DNA of 64,000 bases, from contig CM073328.1 of NCBI GenBank assembly GCA_037043015.1, forward strand, positions 11,691,495-11,755,494, written 5' to 3'. Made by a program: the position numbers and the translations under genes. The notes below the pieces were generated by a model. That model had not been told where the DNA came from. It made no database searches and saw only the letters and a program-made list of their open reading frames with translations. Shown in pieces: positions 35,103 to 46,977 of the stretch; the stretch's first letter is position 1, and each line of letters opens with the position of its first letter. This DNA comes from Bryum argenteum (lineage: Eukaryota; Streptophyta; Bryopsida; Bryales; Bryaceae).

Positions 35103-35201
35103 ATGGATCCGTCAATTGTACGCGATTCCATAACTGGGCTCGGAGTGACGGCAGCTGGGATTCTGATATTCGGAGACATGTTGCGCGACCCTTCGATCTG
35201 A
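35103..35201 (+). CDS. Small ORF (32 aa) behind a leader-like sequence
   Basis: The ORF starts MDPSIVRDSITGLG, has a small hydrophobic stretch (VTAAGILIFGDML) and ends RDPSI. It lies about 10 bp after an acceptor-like GCATTTCAG and downstream of GC-richer leader-like sequence with AGGGTTT motifs (34976-35010). It might be a first coding exon or a micropeptide. It is not duplicated in the window, and the family is not recognised. Confidence 0.2.
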   Translation: MDPSIVRDSITGLGVTAAGILIFGDMLRDPSI

Positions 35202-35364
35202 ACGGTGATCGACTAGTACGCTTCTTCGGAGCCTGATTCTCCAACTACAAGGAAGCAAAAGAGAATCGCTCACTTGAGATCGTTCTCTCATTCGAGCAAT
35301 CCGTTGTCGCAATCGAAATAGCAAGGTTCGTCCGCTGTCCTTGCCCTTTGCTTGCAACTCTTGA

Positions 35365-35530
35365 AAATCATGAATCCAGCAATCGAGTGTTGAAAGACTG
35401 CTACTTTGAAAACAATGATCACAACCATCAGATCAAGGAAGAGCACCAAAAGTCGGGAACAAACATCCGCTAATGTAGTAATTTTGAGATTGAAATCATT
35501 CATCTTTGATCGAGAAGAAGAAGAAATATG
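35365..35530. repeat. Third copy of a segment found in both units
   Basis: GAGTGTTGAAAGACTGCTACT-TGAAAACAATGATCACAACCAT-AGATCAAGGAAGAGCA and TTTGAGATTGAAATCATT-ATCTTTGATC match 11714-11860 in unit A and 45660-46100 in unit B. It lies outside both units, so this sequence was mobile or was duplicated separately. Confidence 0.6.
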
Positions 35531-35908
35531 GAACAGTGATGATTTCGTGATTTTATTTGCAGTTACAGGTTTGTTTTTAGTTTTTGGAATGAAAACTAGT
35601 AAGTACAACCTCGGCTTATCCTCTAGATTCCTTGAATACACTTTTGCATATCTGAGCCTCTAATACTAGTCAATTGAAAAGACCACCTATTTTAAGTACA
35701 AATTTTAGTGATTCTCTAGTATCTTACATCATTTTGGTACAATGATTCACAACTTTTTGATTAGTTTACGACCGCGTCAATGTTTATTGGAGTTTGTATG
35801 AGGCTTGTGACACGGCATTTGATTAATAATATAAACGGGGAGGGTGCGCTTGTGCGGTAGTTAATACAAAGTATTCTTGGCTTGTGATTAGGGTTCCTAG
35901 GTACGTAT

Positions 35909-36709
35909 TAGTACTCAAAAAACATCACAAAATCTCAACATTTTCACTTTGAAGTGAAAATGCTACCAATATACTTATTGCAATCAAAAAATCATCAACT
36001 ACATAATTGTTTACCTTCATCTTAATAACACCCATCTTAATAACACCCTTGAACGAAAAAAAATTGATCATAAAACTTTTTTTGCACAGATAATGACCTT
36101 GCAATAGTGAATACTATTAAATTTTCTACAAAGGAACTTTAGTCCAAATCTCAGCCCTTTGCACTCAAATCTATGCTTTATCTTCGATGCTCTTTGATTT
36201 TTTCAAGGTTTCTCCCACATGAGCTACACTCAAATTGGAACCCATTCTAAAAAACTAAGTCAGAATCCAACAATGAATGAAGGAGATATAGCTCCACAAA
36301 TTCATCCATGCATTGACTTTTTCTCAAGATCAAAACATCGTTGCAAATCCAATACCAAAGTTATTTGGATCAAAAGTCTCCCAACGAAAAAGTTGTTAGC
36401 CTTCATCTTAAGATCATGACTATATAAGAGAATTCCATGAAAGCATCGTTTAGATTTCCCATAATTCCCTCACGATGGTAAAACATGCCCCATGTTTGAA
36501 AACTTAAAAACAAGAGCTGCCTTCACTAAAATGCATGCCATTTATTCATGCTTCATTTTACGAGTATGCAAATTTTATTACACAAATTAAACTTGATTTG
36601 GGACCCAACCCAAGTGATTTCATTCAAAACATGATGAAGAAGTTATAACCCTTCAAAGTTGCTGCAGTCACCCAAAATGTCGTTTTCCAACATTCCGCCC
36701 GGTTAAGGG
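35909..36709 (+). mobile_element. Truncated TTAA-family element (unit B, left edge)
   Basis: This is the partner of 3272-4058. The right terminus is kept (GTCGTTTTCCAACATTCC...GGTTAAGGG) and is followed by TTAA at 36710-36713. The left end is missing; unit homology begins inside the element. It has no coding capacity. Confidence 0.6.
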
Positions 36710-36713
36710 TTAA

Positions 36714-37883
36714 GAGCCAAATTGGCTTTTCCGGAATGGTCATCTTAGATGAAGTATCAAATTTTTATTTTCTAATTTACCAGCTTTTAGGGTGTACGGA
36801 AATTGAAAAGCTATGTGGGAAACTAATTGGAAGAAGAGAAGTCATGGTTTAGGATACATTCTACATTGAAGTTTTGAACTCTATTTTGGGTAGCTAGAAA
36901 TAGTTATTTTCGAGTGTTTTTTTTAGAATTTCTTTCTATAGTATGTTCTTAACCATATCCCCACTCACATTTCTAAGTGATGGAGGTTGAATTAATTATG
37001 TGTCTGACAAGAAAAGGCTTTAAAAAAAAATTAATTTTCATGTTTATAATACGGAAGCTTGTCTATTTTGAAAATTACAAAATAAAATTGGTCAAAAAGT
37101 TAAATACCATCACAAAGTCATCACCATTCAATCTTTATTTCCAAACCAAGTATGCTTGACATTATGCATATTTTACCAAATTTTTTGTAATTCTTATGTT
37201 CATATCTTTTTTTAAAGAATCTGCATGAAGATAAAAAAGAAGAAGTGTAATTAATCTCTAAAGTTTTGCATGCACATTCAGACCTTACTATATTCCTCGA
37301 AACAAGATGTTAGTAAAATATTTGAGTGAACAGTCACAAAGTAAACTATTGTATGTGACCCGAGCAATACTTTTATTTTATTTATTTATTTATTATTATT
37401 TTTTGTGTTTAACTCCTAAAGTCAAAATCAGTCACAATGATGTCAATTTGCTTAAAAAAGATGGGATGTTTTGCAAAAACTAAAACTTCGACTCAATTTA
37501 TTTCAAGATCAGTACAGTGAAATTTGATAAAGATTGGTAGGTAGACTAATTAGACACTAAAAAAAAAGATCCTAGGGCTGAATTTCTCAAAATTGGATTC
37601 AAAAAGTATTTGTTCATAGGTTTCAAATATAGCCATCTTGAGGTGCACAATTGAGCTTTTCCTTTAGAGCTTAAATTTGAACATTATGATCTCATGAAGG
37701 TGCACATCCAACCGTTGATATTTGGCATGGTACTTCAATAGTAGTCAGCTTTGCAATCGTCCGCGTAGAAGTATGCAAGAACTATAATAAACTGATCTAT
37801 ACTCTCAAATGTGCAAAGAAGAAAAAACCACCACTATTCCAAATTCTTCAACTCTCAAGAATGCAAGGATTCTTAAAGATTAA
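36714..37883. other. No recognisable gene (segment deleted from unit A)
   Basis: This AT-rich stretch has no counterpart in unit A, where about 1.37 kb is missing between 4058 and the matching position. TTAACTCCTAAAGTC at 37407 resembles a left end of the TTAA family, but no matching right end was found. Confidence 0.45.
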
Positions 37884-38423
37884 CCCCTAAAGGCCCGAGG
37901 GGCTTGAAGAAAAACTTAGATGTGTTATAAGATTTGGGATTTTGTAACCCTTATGATGTAGCACTCCGCAGATAGTATAAAGACCTTAAACCCTTAGTTA
38001 GAACTATACAATTAAGTTTCCTAAAATAGGTAGTAGTTGTCTCATAATTAATAAAAAGAGTAAAACTTTGAAAATCAATATTAAATGTACTTTTAATTAT
38101 TAGTAAATGGAAATTGATATGATTGGCTAAAACCACATATTATTTGATGAAATGGGGAGAGGCCACGAGTAACCTATGAGGGACCATATTAGTTTTCCCA
38201 AAATGATAAGTGTTCTTACTCTAAGAAAACCTTGCCGTGTTTGTGTTTGAATGCTTATTGTGAACAATCCATGAATCCAAACGAGGTTTCGTATATTGGA
38301 TGTGGTTCCACCGCACCAAACTCCTGGAATAATAAAAAAACTTTAAAAAAACTCTAGTTTATCTAGGTACAGCTCCTCAAAATTTGGGCTTGACCATAAA
38401 ATGGTTGATTGGGCTCTTAGGGG
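37884..38423 (+). mobile_element. TTAA-flanked element (540 bp)
   Basis: TTAA flanks lie at 37880-37883 and 38424-38427. The left terminus is CCCCTAAAGGCCCGA and the right, reverse-complemented, CCCCTAAGAGCCCAA. The interior is non-coding. Its right two thirds are present in unit A at 4059-4418, so it predates the duplication. Confidence 0.6.
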
Positions 38424-38638
38424 TTAAGATTCCAACAACAAAACGGTTCAAGATGTGGGTGAAAATTGATCGAGGTGCTCTACTAAGCACTTGGATGTGA
38501 TCCTCACTACAAATCCATTACAATTTCAGTCTGTAATTTTTAGTGTAATTTAATCATACTAAGTTTCAGGGGAACTGGTGAACTTTGTAAGAAGAAAATA
38601 ATTCGCCTTCCAAAAAATCTTTCACCAATTCTGTTACC

Positions 38639-41248
38639 TTAAAGCCGGTCAGAGACCACTACCACACAAACCACCATAAATGTTAATAAAAAGTTAAACC
38701 AACCCACGGGATAAGAGTCACTCCAGTTTTGGAATGGAGGATAAGCTAGCTCTGTAACTATGACCTGTGATACATGGCTACTAAGAAAACAAACTTCTGT
38801 CAACCACCATGCAACTTCCAAATCATTCATGCTCCTCAGAGAAAAATGATACCGAAGAGAGGAAATGGAATGTTTCGGTTCTTGAGAATGTTGTAAAGTA
38901 CTTTCACCACCAGGACAATTCTGAAGACTCTCGTGAATGTAATTGTCACAATCGAAACAAAAATGCTGTTTACAACGTGGGCACTCTAGTCGCACTCCTT
39001 TCACCTTGCCTCCTGCAAATTCCAACATCATCAACAAACAAGATCGGTTCAAAAACCCTACATTGGCAAAGGATTTTTAAACTAACACAAGCAATGCTCT
39101 TTATGACCAGAAAAAAGCAAATTAGAGTTGCCATAAAATGGTTCGAGAAGCATCTTTGTATGTTGGTGAAAATTACTCGTTTGTAGAAAAGTACTTCTGA
39201 AGCAACACAGCTATACTCTTTAAGAAAACAGTACAATTACCATTAAGAATGTTTTGAGGATTATGATGTTAGTGAACAATACTTGTCTGCTGGCAAAGGA
39301 ACAACGGAATGCTCATCATGACTTCACATGCATCATGAAAGATTAGCTAATGCATGATTAAGAAGACTTTGATGTTAGTGATCAATACTTTTTTCTGCGG
39401 GCAAAGGAATGCTCTTGATGACTACTCCCGCATACATGAGAAAGGGTTAGAGACAAAGGGTACCTGGGGTAGGAAGCTCCTGTAAGCAGCCATAGCAGCA
39501 CTCAGAGAAGCCTTCTTTGCCATTAGCAACATTCCCCAGGTTGGTAATCTCCTCAAACGGGGGAACAGGGAAGAGATGGTGATACGAGCGAGCCAAGTGA
39601 GGAGACGAAACGAGAGTCAAGCCACAGATGTGGCATTGCGTGGGAAGCTCGCACACTCTGGCCTTGCAACGGGGGCAAGTGTAGCCACCGCCGATTTTCA
39701 CTTCTCGGTGGCACGCGCAGAGCGCTACTGCGTCCTCTGCTCCCCTTTGCGGAAAACCCATGCGTACTAAACTCGCTATTGACATCTCTGCTTGTGTGGG
39801 TGGCGGTGGTGCGTGCTCCATTATCAACTCCTTCAAATGCCCCTGTTGCACAGCTTCAAATGTAAATACCACTAACCAAGCACCTGATTGAATGACTTGT
39901 AAAGGTATATTATAGTAGTAGAGGGGCATACCTCATTTGTGGCGACAGAGTAAGTACCACCAGTGTTATCACACAACATTTTGCAGACGAAAATCTCAGC
40001 TGACAACCCCACAACAGAGCACCGTATGTTGGCGTCTTTGCAAAGCTGCACAGCTTCCAGGATATCGCCAGGGTCGATGGTGCTCAGAGCCGAGAACACG
40101 AGCACGACCTCGCGATGGCCGTAGCTCGGGATCTGTGTCAAGTAGCCCCGAGCGAGATCCAGCGCGTTCTGGATGGAAGCGTCCCCGGCACACTCCATGT
40201 TACTTCGGAGAGCCTTGATGTGCGTCTCGGGACTGCCACTCAAATCTGTCAATCTGTGGGCTATCCCGTTTCGGAGGAGAATGATGCCGAGGTGACTTAA
40301 GGGGTTTTGGTCGAAAAACTCCCGGATGAAGGCTTCTACGCAGTCTGCTACTATGCCCATCCTACTTGGCCGCAAATCCATCTCTGCCGCTGCCTGCACA
40401 CTCCATTCCATACCATTTACTCCGCATACTTGCCGAATCCGACTTTGCTACCCCAGACTAGTTCCTATTTTGTAAGCTACATTACGTGCTTTTATGGCAT
40501 ATAGGTAGAGTGCTCTTAAATGGAGCAACTCAGAAGTACATAGCTTAGCTTTACAATTTTCATGTTCTCACAGCAAACATTATAAGGCGCTATTTCTGGA
40601 TATCATTCTAGAATCACCTCTAAAGTCCAGCTTCATAGCAAGTTGTGAAAGAGTGCAAAAATGATGATTCCACTTCAATACAGTATGCTATGCTGAAAAA
40701 TTTGAGCCATTATTAAGCATGTTATCTTACAGAAGAAAGATTGCCCAGATTGCTCGTTGTAAGGGTTTAGGGCAGGGTTGAGTACAGGATTCTCATGCTG
40801 AAATTTGAGCCATTGGAGCCATATTAAGCAGAGCCATATCTTACAGAAGAAAAACATCGTGCTGAACTTGAAGCCATTATTGAGCAGATTGTGTAACAGA
40901 AGAAATAGTTGCCCAGATTGCTCATGTGAAGGGGGTTTAGTGTGCAGGGGTTTAGCGTGCAGGGGGTTTAGTGCATACTCTCGAAAAATCGAGCAATAGG
41001 TAGACGTAGCGGATGATGCCGCGCTGGATGTGAGGGCCAGCCATGGCCGCCATGCGCTTACGGTGTTGTCGTTGCTGATCGGCAACGTCCAGAGGGCGCA
41101 GCATTCCGGATTCATCCTCCTGAAGCTCCTCCCAGGAGCGCTCGTCCGCGTAGTGGCGCTCGAATGCTCCCCTGTCCGCCATCGCCTCGTCCTCCTCTGC
41201 CCCATCGTCCTCCATGTCCAACCGGAGCGGCACCTCCGTGTCCATCAT
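38639..41248 (-). CDS. GTF2H2: TFIIH subunit p44 (GTF2H2), copy B, altered C-terminus
   Basis: Exons are 41248-40979, 40393-39932, 39842-39464 and 39012-38639, with the same splice phases and lengths as copy A except for the last exon. Residues 1-400 are almost identical to copy A (for example MSIASL for MSVASL and GFSECC for GLAECC). In the last exon H401 is Gln and the final zinc-ligand cysteine C406 is Gly (CPGG for CPGC). The TAA stop is GAA, so translation would run 80 more residues to 494 aa, through a hydrophobic stretch (FNFLLTFMVVCVVVV). The RING-like finger should be destabilised. The otherwise clean coding region suggests recent loss of constraint or a dominant-negative/partial function. 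Whether it is expressed is unknown. Confidence 0.85.
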
Positions 41249-41299
41249 GCCTCCCTATTCAGCTTTCTCACTCCTTCCTCCCTTCCTTCCTTCCTTCCT

Positions 41300-42550
41300 T
41301 TCCTGCACCCATGCGCCCTGAAACATATGAAAATGGAGCTTGCAGCATTCAAGCAACCTTACGAGAGAGCGATACACCATTCTCAAAAACTGAAAAGTTC
41401 TCAAATCCTTATTGAAGCTTCGATCCACTTAGCCAAACTTGCAACCACCCACACTTGCAACCCTGAATCAAACAGACAGGAGCTTCTATCGACCGGTAGC
41501 ATCTAGCAACCGTGAGTTATCACAGAGCGTTACACCATTTTCAGAAACTGAACAAGCCTCACATGCTTGTCAGAGCTTCGATTCAATTAGCCACACTTGC
41601 AACCCTGACTCAGATAGACAGATAGGCGCGCATGTAAACTGGAGCTTCTATCGACAGGTAGCATTCTAGCAACCTTGAGTTATTACAGAGGGTTACACCA
41701 CAATGCCATTTTCAGAAACTGAAGAGTTCTCAGATCCTTACTGAGACTTCGATTCGTGTAATCACCACTTGCAACCCGGAGTCAGACAGTCATGCTGCAA
41801 ATGGACCTTCTACCAAGTGGCAGCATTCTAGCGACCTTACGAGAAAGCGTTACACAACACTGCCCAATATCAAAGAATGAACAGTTCTCAGATGCTTGTT
41901 GAAAGTTCCATTCATTCAGCCACCATTGCAACCCTCATGCTCAGATGGAGCTTCTTTCGACAGGCAGCATTCTAGCAACCTAAAGTTATGGCCGAGCGTT
42001 ACACCATTTTGAAAACTCAACAGTCCTCCATATCCTTACTGAAACTTCGATTCACTTTGCCACACTTGCAACCCGGAATCGGACAGACAGACATGCGCCC
42101 TGCGATATATAAAGTGTATATTCTATCAACATGCATCACTCAACCTTGAGTTATTATATGGAGTTACACCACAATGTCATTTTCAAAATCTGCACACTCT
42201 TCATATCCTCATTGAAGCTTCAATTCATTAAAGCCACACTTGCAACCATGAACCGGACAGACACGCGCAAATGGAGCTTCTACCGACAGGCAGCATTCTA
42301 GCGACCTTGTGAGAGAGCGCTACGCAACACTGCCCAATATCAAAAAATGAACAGTTCTCAGATGCTTGTTGAAAGTTTCGATTGATTCAGCCACCCTTGC
42401 AACCCTGATTCAGACAGACAGACAGACATGCGCCCTGAAACATATGGAATGGAGCTTCTATCAATCAACAGGCAGCATTCTGCAACCTAGCGTGACACCA
42501 TTTTCAAAAACTGAACAGTTGTTATATGCTTGTTGAAGCTTCGATGCAAT
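41300..42550. repeat. ~160-bp tandem repeat upstream of GTF2H2-B (about 8 copies)
   Basis: Same unit as at 7735-8490. Unit starts recur near 41355, 41507, 41669, 41831, 41977, 42145, 42309 and 42484. About three more copies are present than in unit A. The first three and last two units pair best with unit A copies, which places the length change in the middle of the array. Confidence 0.8.
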
Positions 42551-42599
42551 GAGCAGGCATAGATTCATGAAGTGTGATAACGATCAATCTCGGAATTGA

Positions 42600-42890
42600 A
42601 TGATAGAGCGCAAGATGCAATCAGATCGATTAGGTTAGAGTGATGGAGCTGTACCCTCGAATTCTCAGAATTGGGAATGTAATACTGAAGAGTTCATGAC
42701 GATCGTGCACCTTGAATTGCCCCCAGAAAGTCGGGATTCCGCGAGACCCACCCTCCGAATAAGCAGCTGTTGCCTTTAATTATGAGATAACAAGCTCGTG
42801 TCGAAGGAAGGAAGGAAGGAAGCAGGTGCTTGCTCGCTTGCGATCGAATTTCCGATGCGAGAAGCCTTAAACCCTAATCCTCCTGCCAAA
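42600..42890 (-). promoter_or_regulatory. Probable distal leader/promoter of GTF2H2-B with telo-box
   Basis: Partner of 8560-8830, with AAACCCTAA at 42869-42877 and the (GGAA)n tract at 42805-42822. High conservation of a non-coding block between the two units supports a regulatory or leader role. Confidence 0.4.
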
Positions 42891-43739
42891 GAAAAGTAAC
42901 GGGAAAAAGTAACGAAATGAAAAGTGACTACACTGGGGTTTAAGGTGGACTGCTCAATAATGGCGCAAAAAGTTTAGGAAATCTGTAATGGAGTTACCAA
43001 TATGAGTATTTTTTGTGCATTTGGAAAGTAATTGGAACGGGATCATCAGTTCAAAAATTAAAAATATTTGTAATGACTTTTGTGAAACTAGACTTACAAG
43101 GTTTCCAAAATGGTGCCCTAAAATGACACCCAAAAATTTCTACAATTGTTATATGGAGAATCAAAATTCAGAGCTATTTTGTACCTCTAGGATAAAATGT
43201 GTGGTAAAGCAATATTGGTAGAGAGTCGTAGGAATAATGGCTCTTGGTGCTTTGACATGTTCATACATGGTTAATTTTTGTAGTTTGTGATAAATTGATC
43301 TTGATTCTTGTTCTTGAGCCTTGGTTATATTTGACTTGATTGGTGGTAAAAAAAAAATTAATTAATTGTGTGAGAAATTTATAACATTCCAAGGAGCAGA
43401 ATGTGACATTTGAATGCAAACCAATAGTAAAAATTTGAGCTTCATATTATACAATTTTGTAGTTGAAAGTCGTGATTGTGTACCAAGAACTGAATACTTG
43501 ACCATAGCGAGAGTTATTAACCTTCTCATTACGGTAACCTTAAAGACTGAATGTGGAACAGTGAGCAAATTTGTAAGGAAAATTGGTATTTGGGCCCACA
43601 TGATTTTCTTTTGTGTTTTTTGTTCGTTTAAATCTATCCATTTTCCGTGAAATTCTGCTAACTACTCATGAAATTTTGCTCACCACACGCACCATGAGCA
43701 CATTAAGGGATATGAGGTAGTTCTTTACTTGGTGCTCTT

Positions 43740-44190
43740 TAAAAATTATTCCACGTTCTCTGTTCCCGATCCCATATCTTCCTTTATCTTATACTTGATT
43801 CTCCATTTGCCATTTTCTAGTTCCCGGTTCCCCATTCTTTGTTCACTAATCCTTGATTCCGTCTCATCCATTCTCTCGTTCGTGATTCCCCATTTTCTGT
43901 TCTTTTTTTTCATGTTTCCCATCCTCCGATCCCTCCTTCTCTATTCACTATCCTATCTTACCTCGTTCCCTGTTCACTATCCTATGTTCCCTCGTTCTTG
44001 ATTTCCTATCATTTGTAACTTTGTTCCCTTGTTTCTATTTCCTCGTTTCCCAACTCTAGTTTTCGATTCCCATTTTTTGTATCAGGTTCTCATCTTTCGT
44101 TCCTCTCCTCCTATACCCTCGTTCACTCATTTTCCACTCATGTTTGCATATTCTCGACTTCCATCCCTTGTTCTCCGCTTCCATCATCGC
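43740..44190 (+). repeat. Pyrimidine-rich degenerate short repeat, unit B
   Basis: Partner of 9780-10230, made of TTCCC/GATTC/CTATTCACTATCC variants, with local gain and loss of short units (CTATTCACTATCCTAT occurs twice here). Confidence 0.6.
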
Positions 44191-45024
44191 ATAAGCAAGA
44201 TTCCTATGGGGAAATCACTCGGACCCTGGATGCTCTAATTTAATCCCGGAAAGATACAAAAAATTCACAAGTATCGATTGAAATCCACCTGCTGCGGTAA
44301 AGGTGCAAGGTTGTAGCTTCTCAATGAGGACATTGCTAACCACCCCTTACTCTACACACCAGTTTATCACTAGAGGAAAATACGCACACAAATTGCAAAA
44401 TTGGAAAGCTTTATTCACATATAACTCCAAATTGCTTCTTCAAAACATCACCAACATATAAATAAGAAATACCTCTCAAAACATCTCAAAACATCACGCC
44501 CCTCCCTCTATCTCAAAACCCCTCTTTAAACCCTCAATTGTACATCTTCGAGGCGTTGCTACATTCATTCACAAATTTTTTAGTACTTTTGGGGCCATAA
44601 TAATACTCTGAAATTCAATATATGTGGATTTATAGATCCAATTCGCAATCCGATTGTTTTCCACAACTCTACAACTTCCAATGACACCTCATGCGCCCGA
44701 TCTGACGAGCAGTGCCCAAAATCACAATATCATGTCCAAATAAAATAAAAATATAAAATAGAATAAAATAAAATAACTTACCTTAAATAATGAATGGACC
44801 TATTGCGGTTTTTGAAAAAGGAAATGTACCCTTTTTTATATCCTCCCAAACAACCACTTTACCTTCACAAAGACTACTAGTTCACTCTTTCTTATCTGCA
44901 AAAGAGTCCTTTATGTTTGCCAAAAGTCCTTATCTCCAACCTTTCACCTCATTCTAATGACCTCTTTACGATCACTCTATTTATTATTTCTATAAATATA
45001 AAACTCTTTACTACGCAACAATAC

Positions 45025-45670
45025 AGGGTGTCACTTTAGAGCACCATTTTGGAAGCATCTATACTTCCAATTTCAAAAATTCATAACTCATTGTAGACGA
45101 CTCTATTAATAACGATTCCACTTGCTCTAGCTTTCTACTAATTTTCCCCATGCACAAAAAGTGCTTGTAGTGGCAACATCCCTAGAGATTTTCTTGGCTA
45201 AAAATTGCGCCATTATTGGCCACCTTACTATAAGTGGAAGACTTAATTAAAAAAAATCATGAGTTTGGAGTTTCATACAATTTGTAATGAGTTTTTGATA
45301 CTAGAATTCTAGGGTTTCCAAAACAGTGCCCTTGACGGACATCCTAAAATATTTACATTCGTTGTATGGAGAATCAAACTTCAAAGCTATTTGTGTACCT
45401 CTAGGTTAAAAGGTATAGTGAAACCATTATTGGAAATGAGTCACTATGGATAATGGCGTAATAATGGCTCACTAGGCTTTTCACTTACAGCTACATAATA
45501 TAGGATGCAATTTTAGAACAACATGTTACAGGCGCCTATAAGTCTAAATTCAAATGTAAAATTGTAGGAGAGTCCAATATTGATGATTCCACTTGGTCTA
45601 GTTTTTCATTTACTTTGCCATTGCAATAAAATCACTTTATATTGGTTGCCTTTATAGTTGAGTATTGAAA
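45025..45670. repeat. Dispersed repeat family 2, unit B
   Basis: Partner of 11083-11720 with the same inverted and direct copies. The single copy at 43080-43260 matches 9060-9215. No gene is seen from 42890 to 43740 or from 44190 to 45025. Confidence 0.5.
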
Positions 45671-45678
45671 GACTGCTA

Positions 45679-45979
45679 TGGTGAAACCACCTATTGTCGT
45701 GCACTTAAGGAAAATTGAGGGAATCTATATACTTGGAAAGGAAATAAGTGTGTTACTATTTTTCAGGGATGAGGAATAGGAAAAGACTCACTTTCCCAAT
45801 TTTTGTGATTTTTAAGAAAACACACATAATTAAATACAAATTTTAGAAGCGGTAGCCTAAAGGCGGGCAACCTTTTTATGTTTGCATGAGGTACATGCAA
45901 GGGAGGTTAGATCTTTATGAAAGAAAGAATCTTGGGTGCATGCCTTTAGGTAGGTGCCCGCTTATAGGTGGTTTCACCA
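45679..45979. mobile_element. 301-bp MITE with TGGTGAAACCACCTAT terminal repeats
   Basis: The left end is TGGTGAAACCACCTATTG and the right end, reverse-complemented, TGGTGAAACCACCTATAAG. TA lies on both sides (45677-45678 and 45980-45981), compatible with a 2-bp target duplication. Unit A lacks the element at the matching site (11735), so it inserted in unit B after duplication. It is non-coding. Confidence 0.7.
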
Positions 45980-46451
45980 TAATCTGGAAACAATGATCAC
46001 AACCATTAGATCAAGAAAGAGCATCATAAGTTGGGAACATCCAATAATTTGATAATTTTAAGATTGAAATCATTTATCTTTGATCAAGAAGAAGAAAAAA
46101 TATGGTACAAACTTGAGAAGCTTCTATTCACACCAGGTGACTTTTGGACTAGTTCGCACATGTCACGAAACGTATCCACATTGTTCATTGGAGGAATCCT
46201 TTTAAGGAGACTCGTGTTGATTTCAAAGAAATAATAAAACATCAATTAAAGGATAATAATTTACAGTTACAAAATATTTTCTAAAGCACAAAATCACATG
46301 ACTACGTATTGTTGTTTTTAATTACAAAAGATTTTCTAAGCACAAAAATCACATAAATACATACTCTTGTTTTTGCCTACATATTGCATGTCCAAATTAA
46401 CTACTCAGTGCCTGTCCCAATTAACTACTTAGTGCATGTCCAAATTAACTA

Positions 46452-46852
46452 CACTAAAAATTATATTTAGTTTTGGCAACACTAAACACGAACAACAACA
46501 CCAATTGTCAACAAGGGTAGAATTGTAGCAACTCTAATTGTCAATTCCAACACCAATTGTGAACAATAGTAAGATTTAAAGTATTGAAAAGTGAAGAAGT
46601 TGACATTTAGTGTTAGATTTTGATTTGGTGTTGGCCAACTTGCAACTTTGGTGGCTAAAAGAGAGGCTACCATTAAGATATGCTGGCCCCCCAATACACT
46701 AATTGTTTACAAGTTGACTATAAAAGGGAGGTTGCCATTAAGAAAGGGTGGCCCCCCAATACACTAATTGTCCACAAGTTGACTAATAGTGTTGGAGTAT
46801 GATGGTGGTAACTACAACAATTGCCATCCAACACTAAATATAATTTTTAGTG
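46452..46852. mobile_element. 401-bp MITE with CACTAAAAATTATATTTAGT termini
   Basis: The 20-bp terminal inverted repeats are perfect (CACTAAAAATTATATTTAGT at both ends). TA flanks both sides (46450-46451 and 46853-46854), and removing the element with one TA restores the AACTACTCAATG seen in unit A. The interior has two copies of GGCCCCCCAATACACTAATTGT-ACAAGTTGACTA. It lies within 10 bp of where unit A carries the UTP11-bearing transposon. Confidence 0.8.
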
Positions 46853-46977
46853 TACTCAATGCATGTCCAAATTAACTACTCAGTGCATGTCTAAATCATC
46901 AACTTAGAGGATATGAATAAAAATGCTATTAGCCTATTTTGGAGATGTCTATTCTTTACCCAATGCACAGTCTCATG

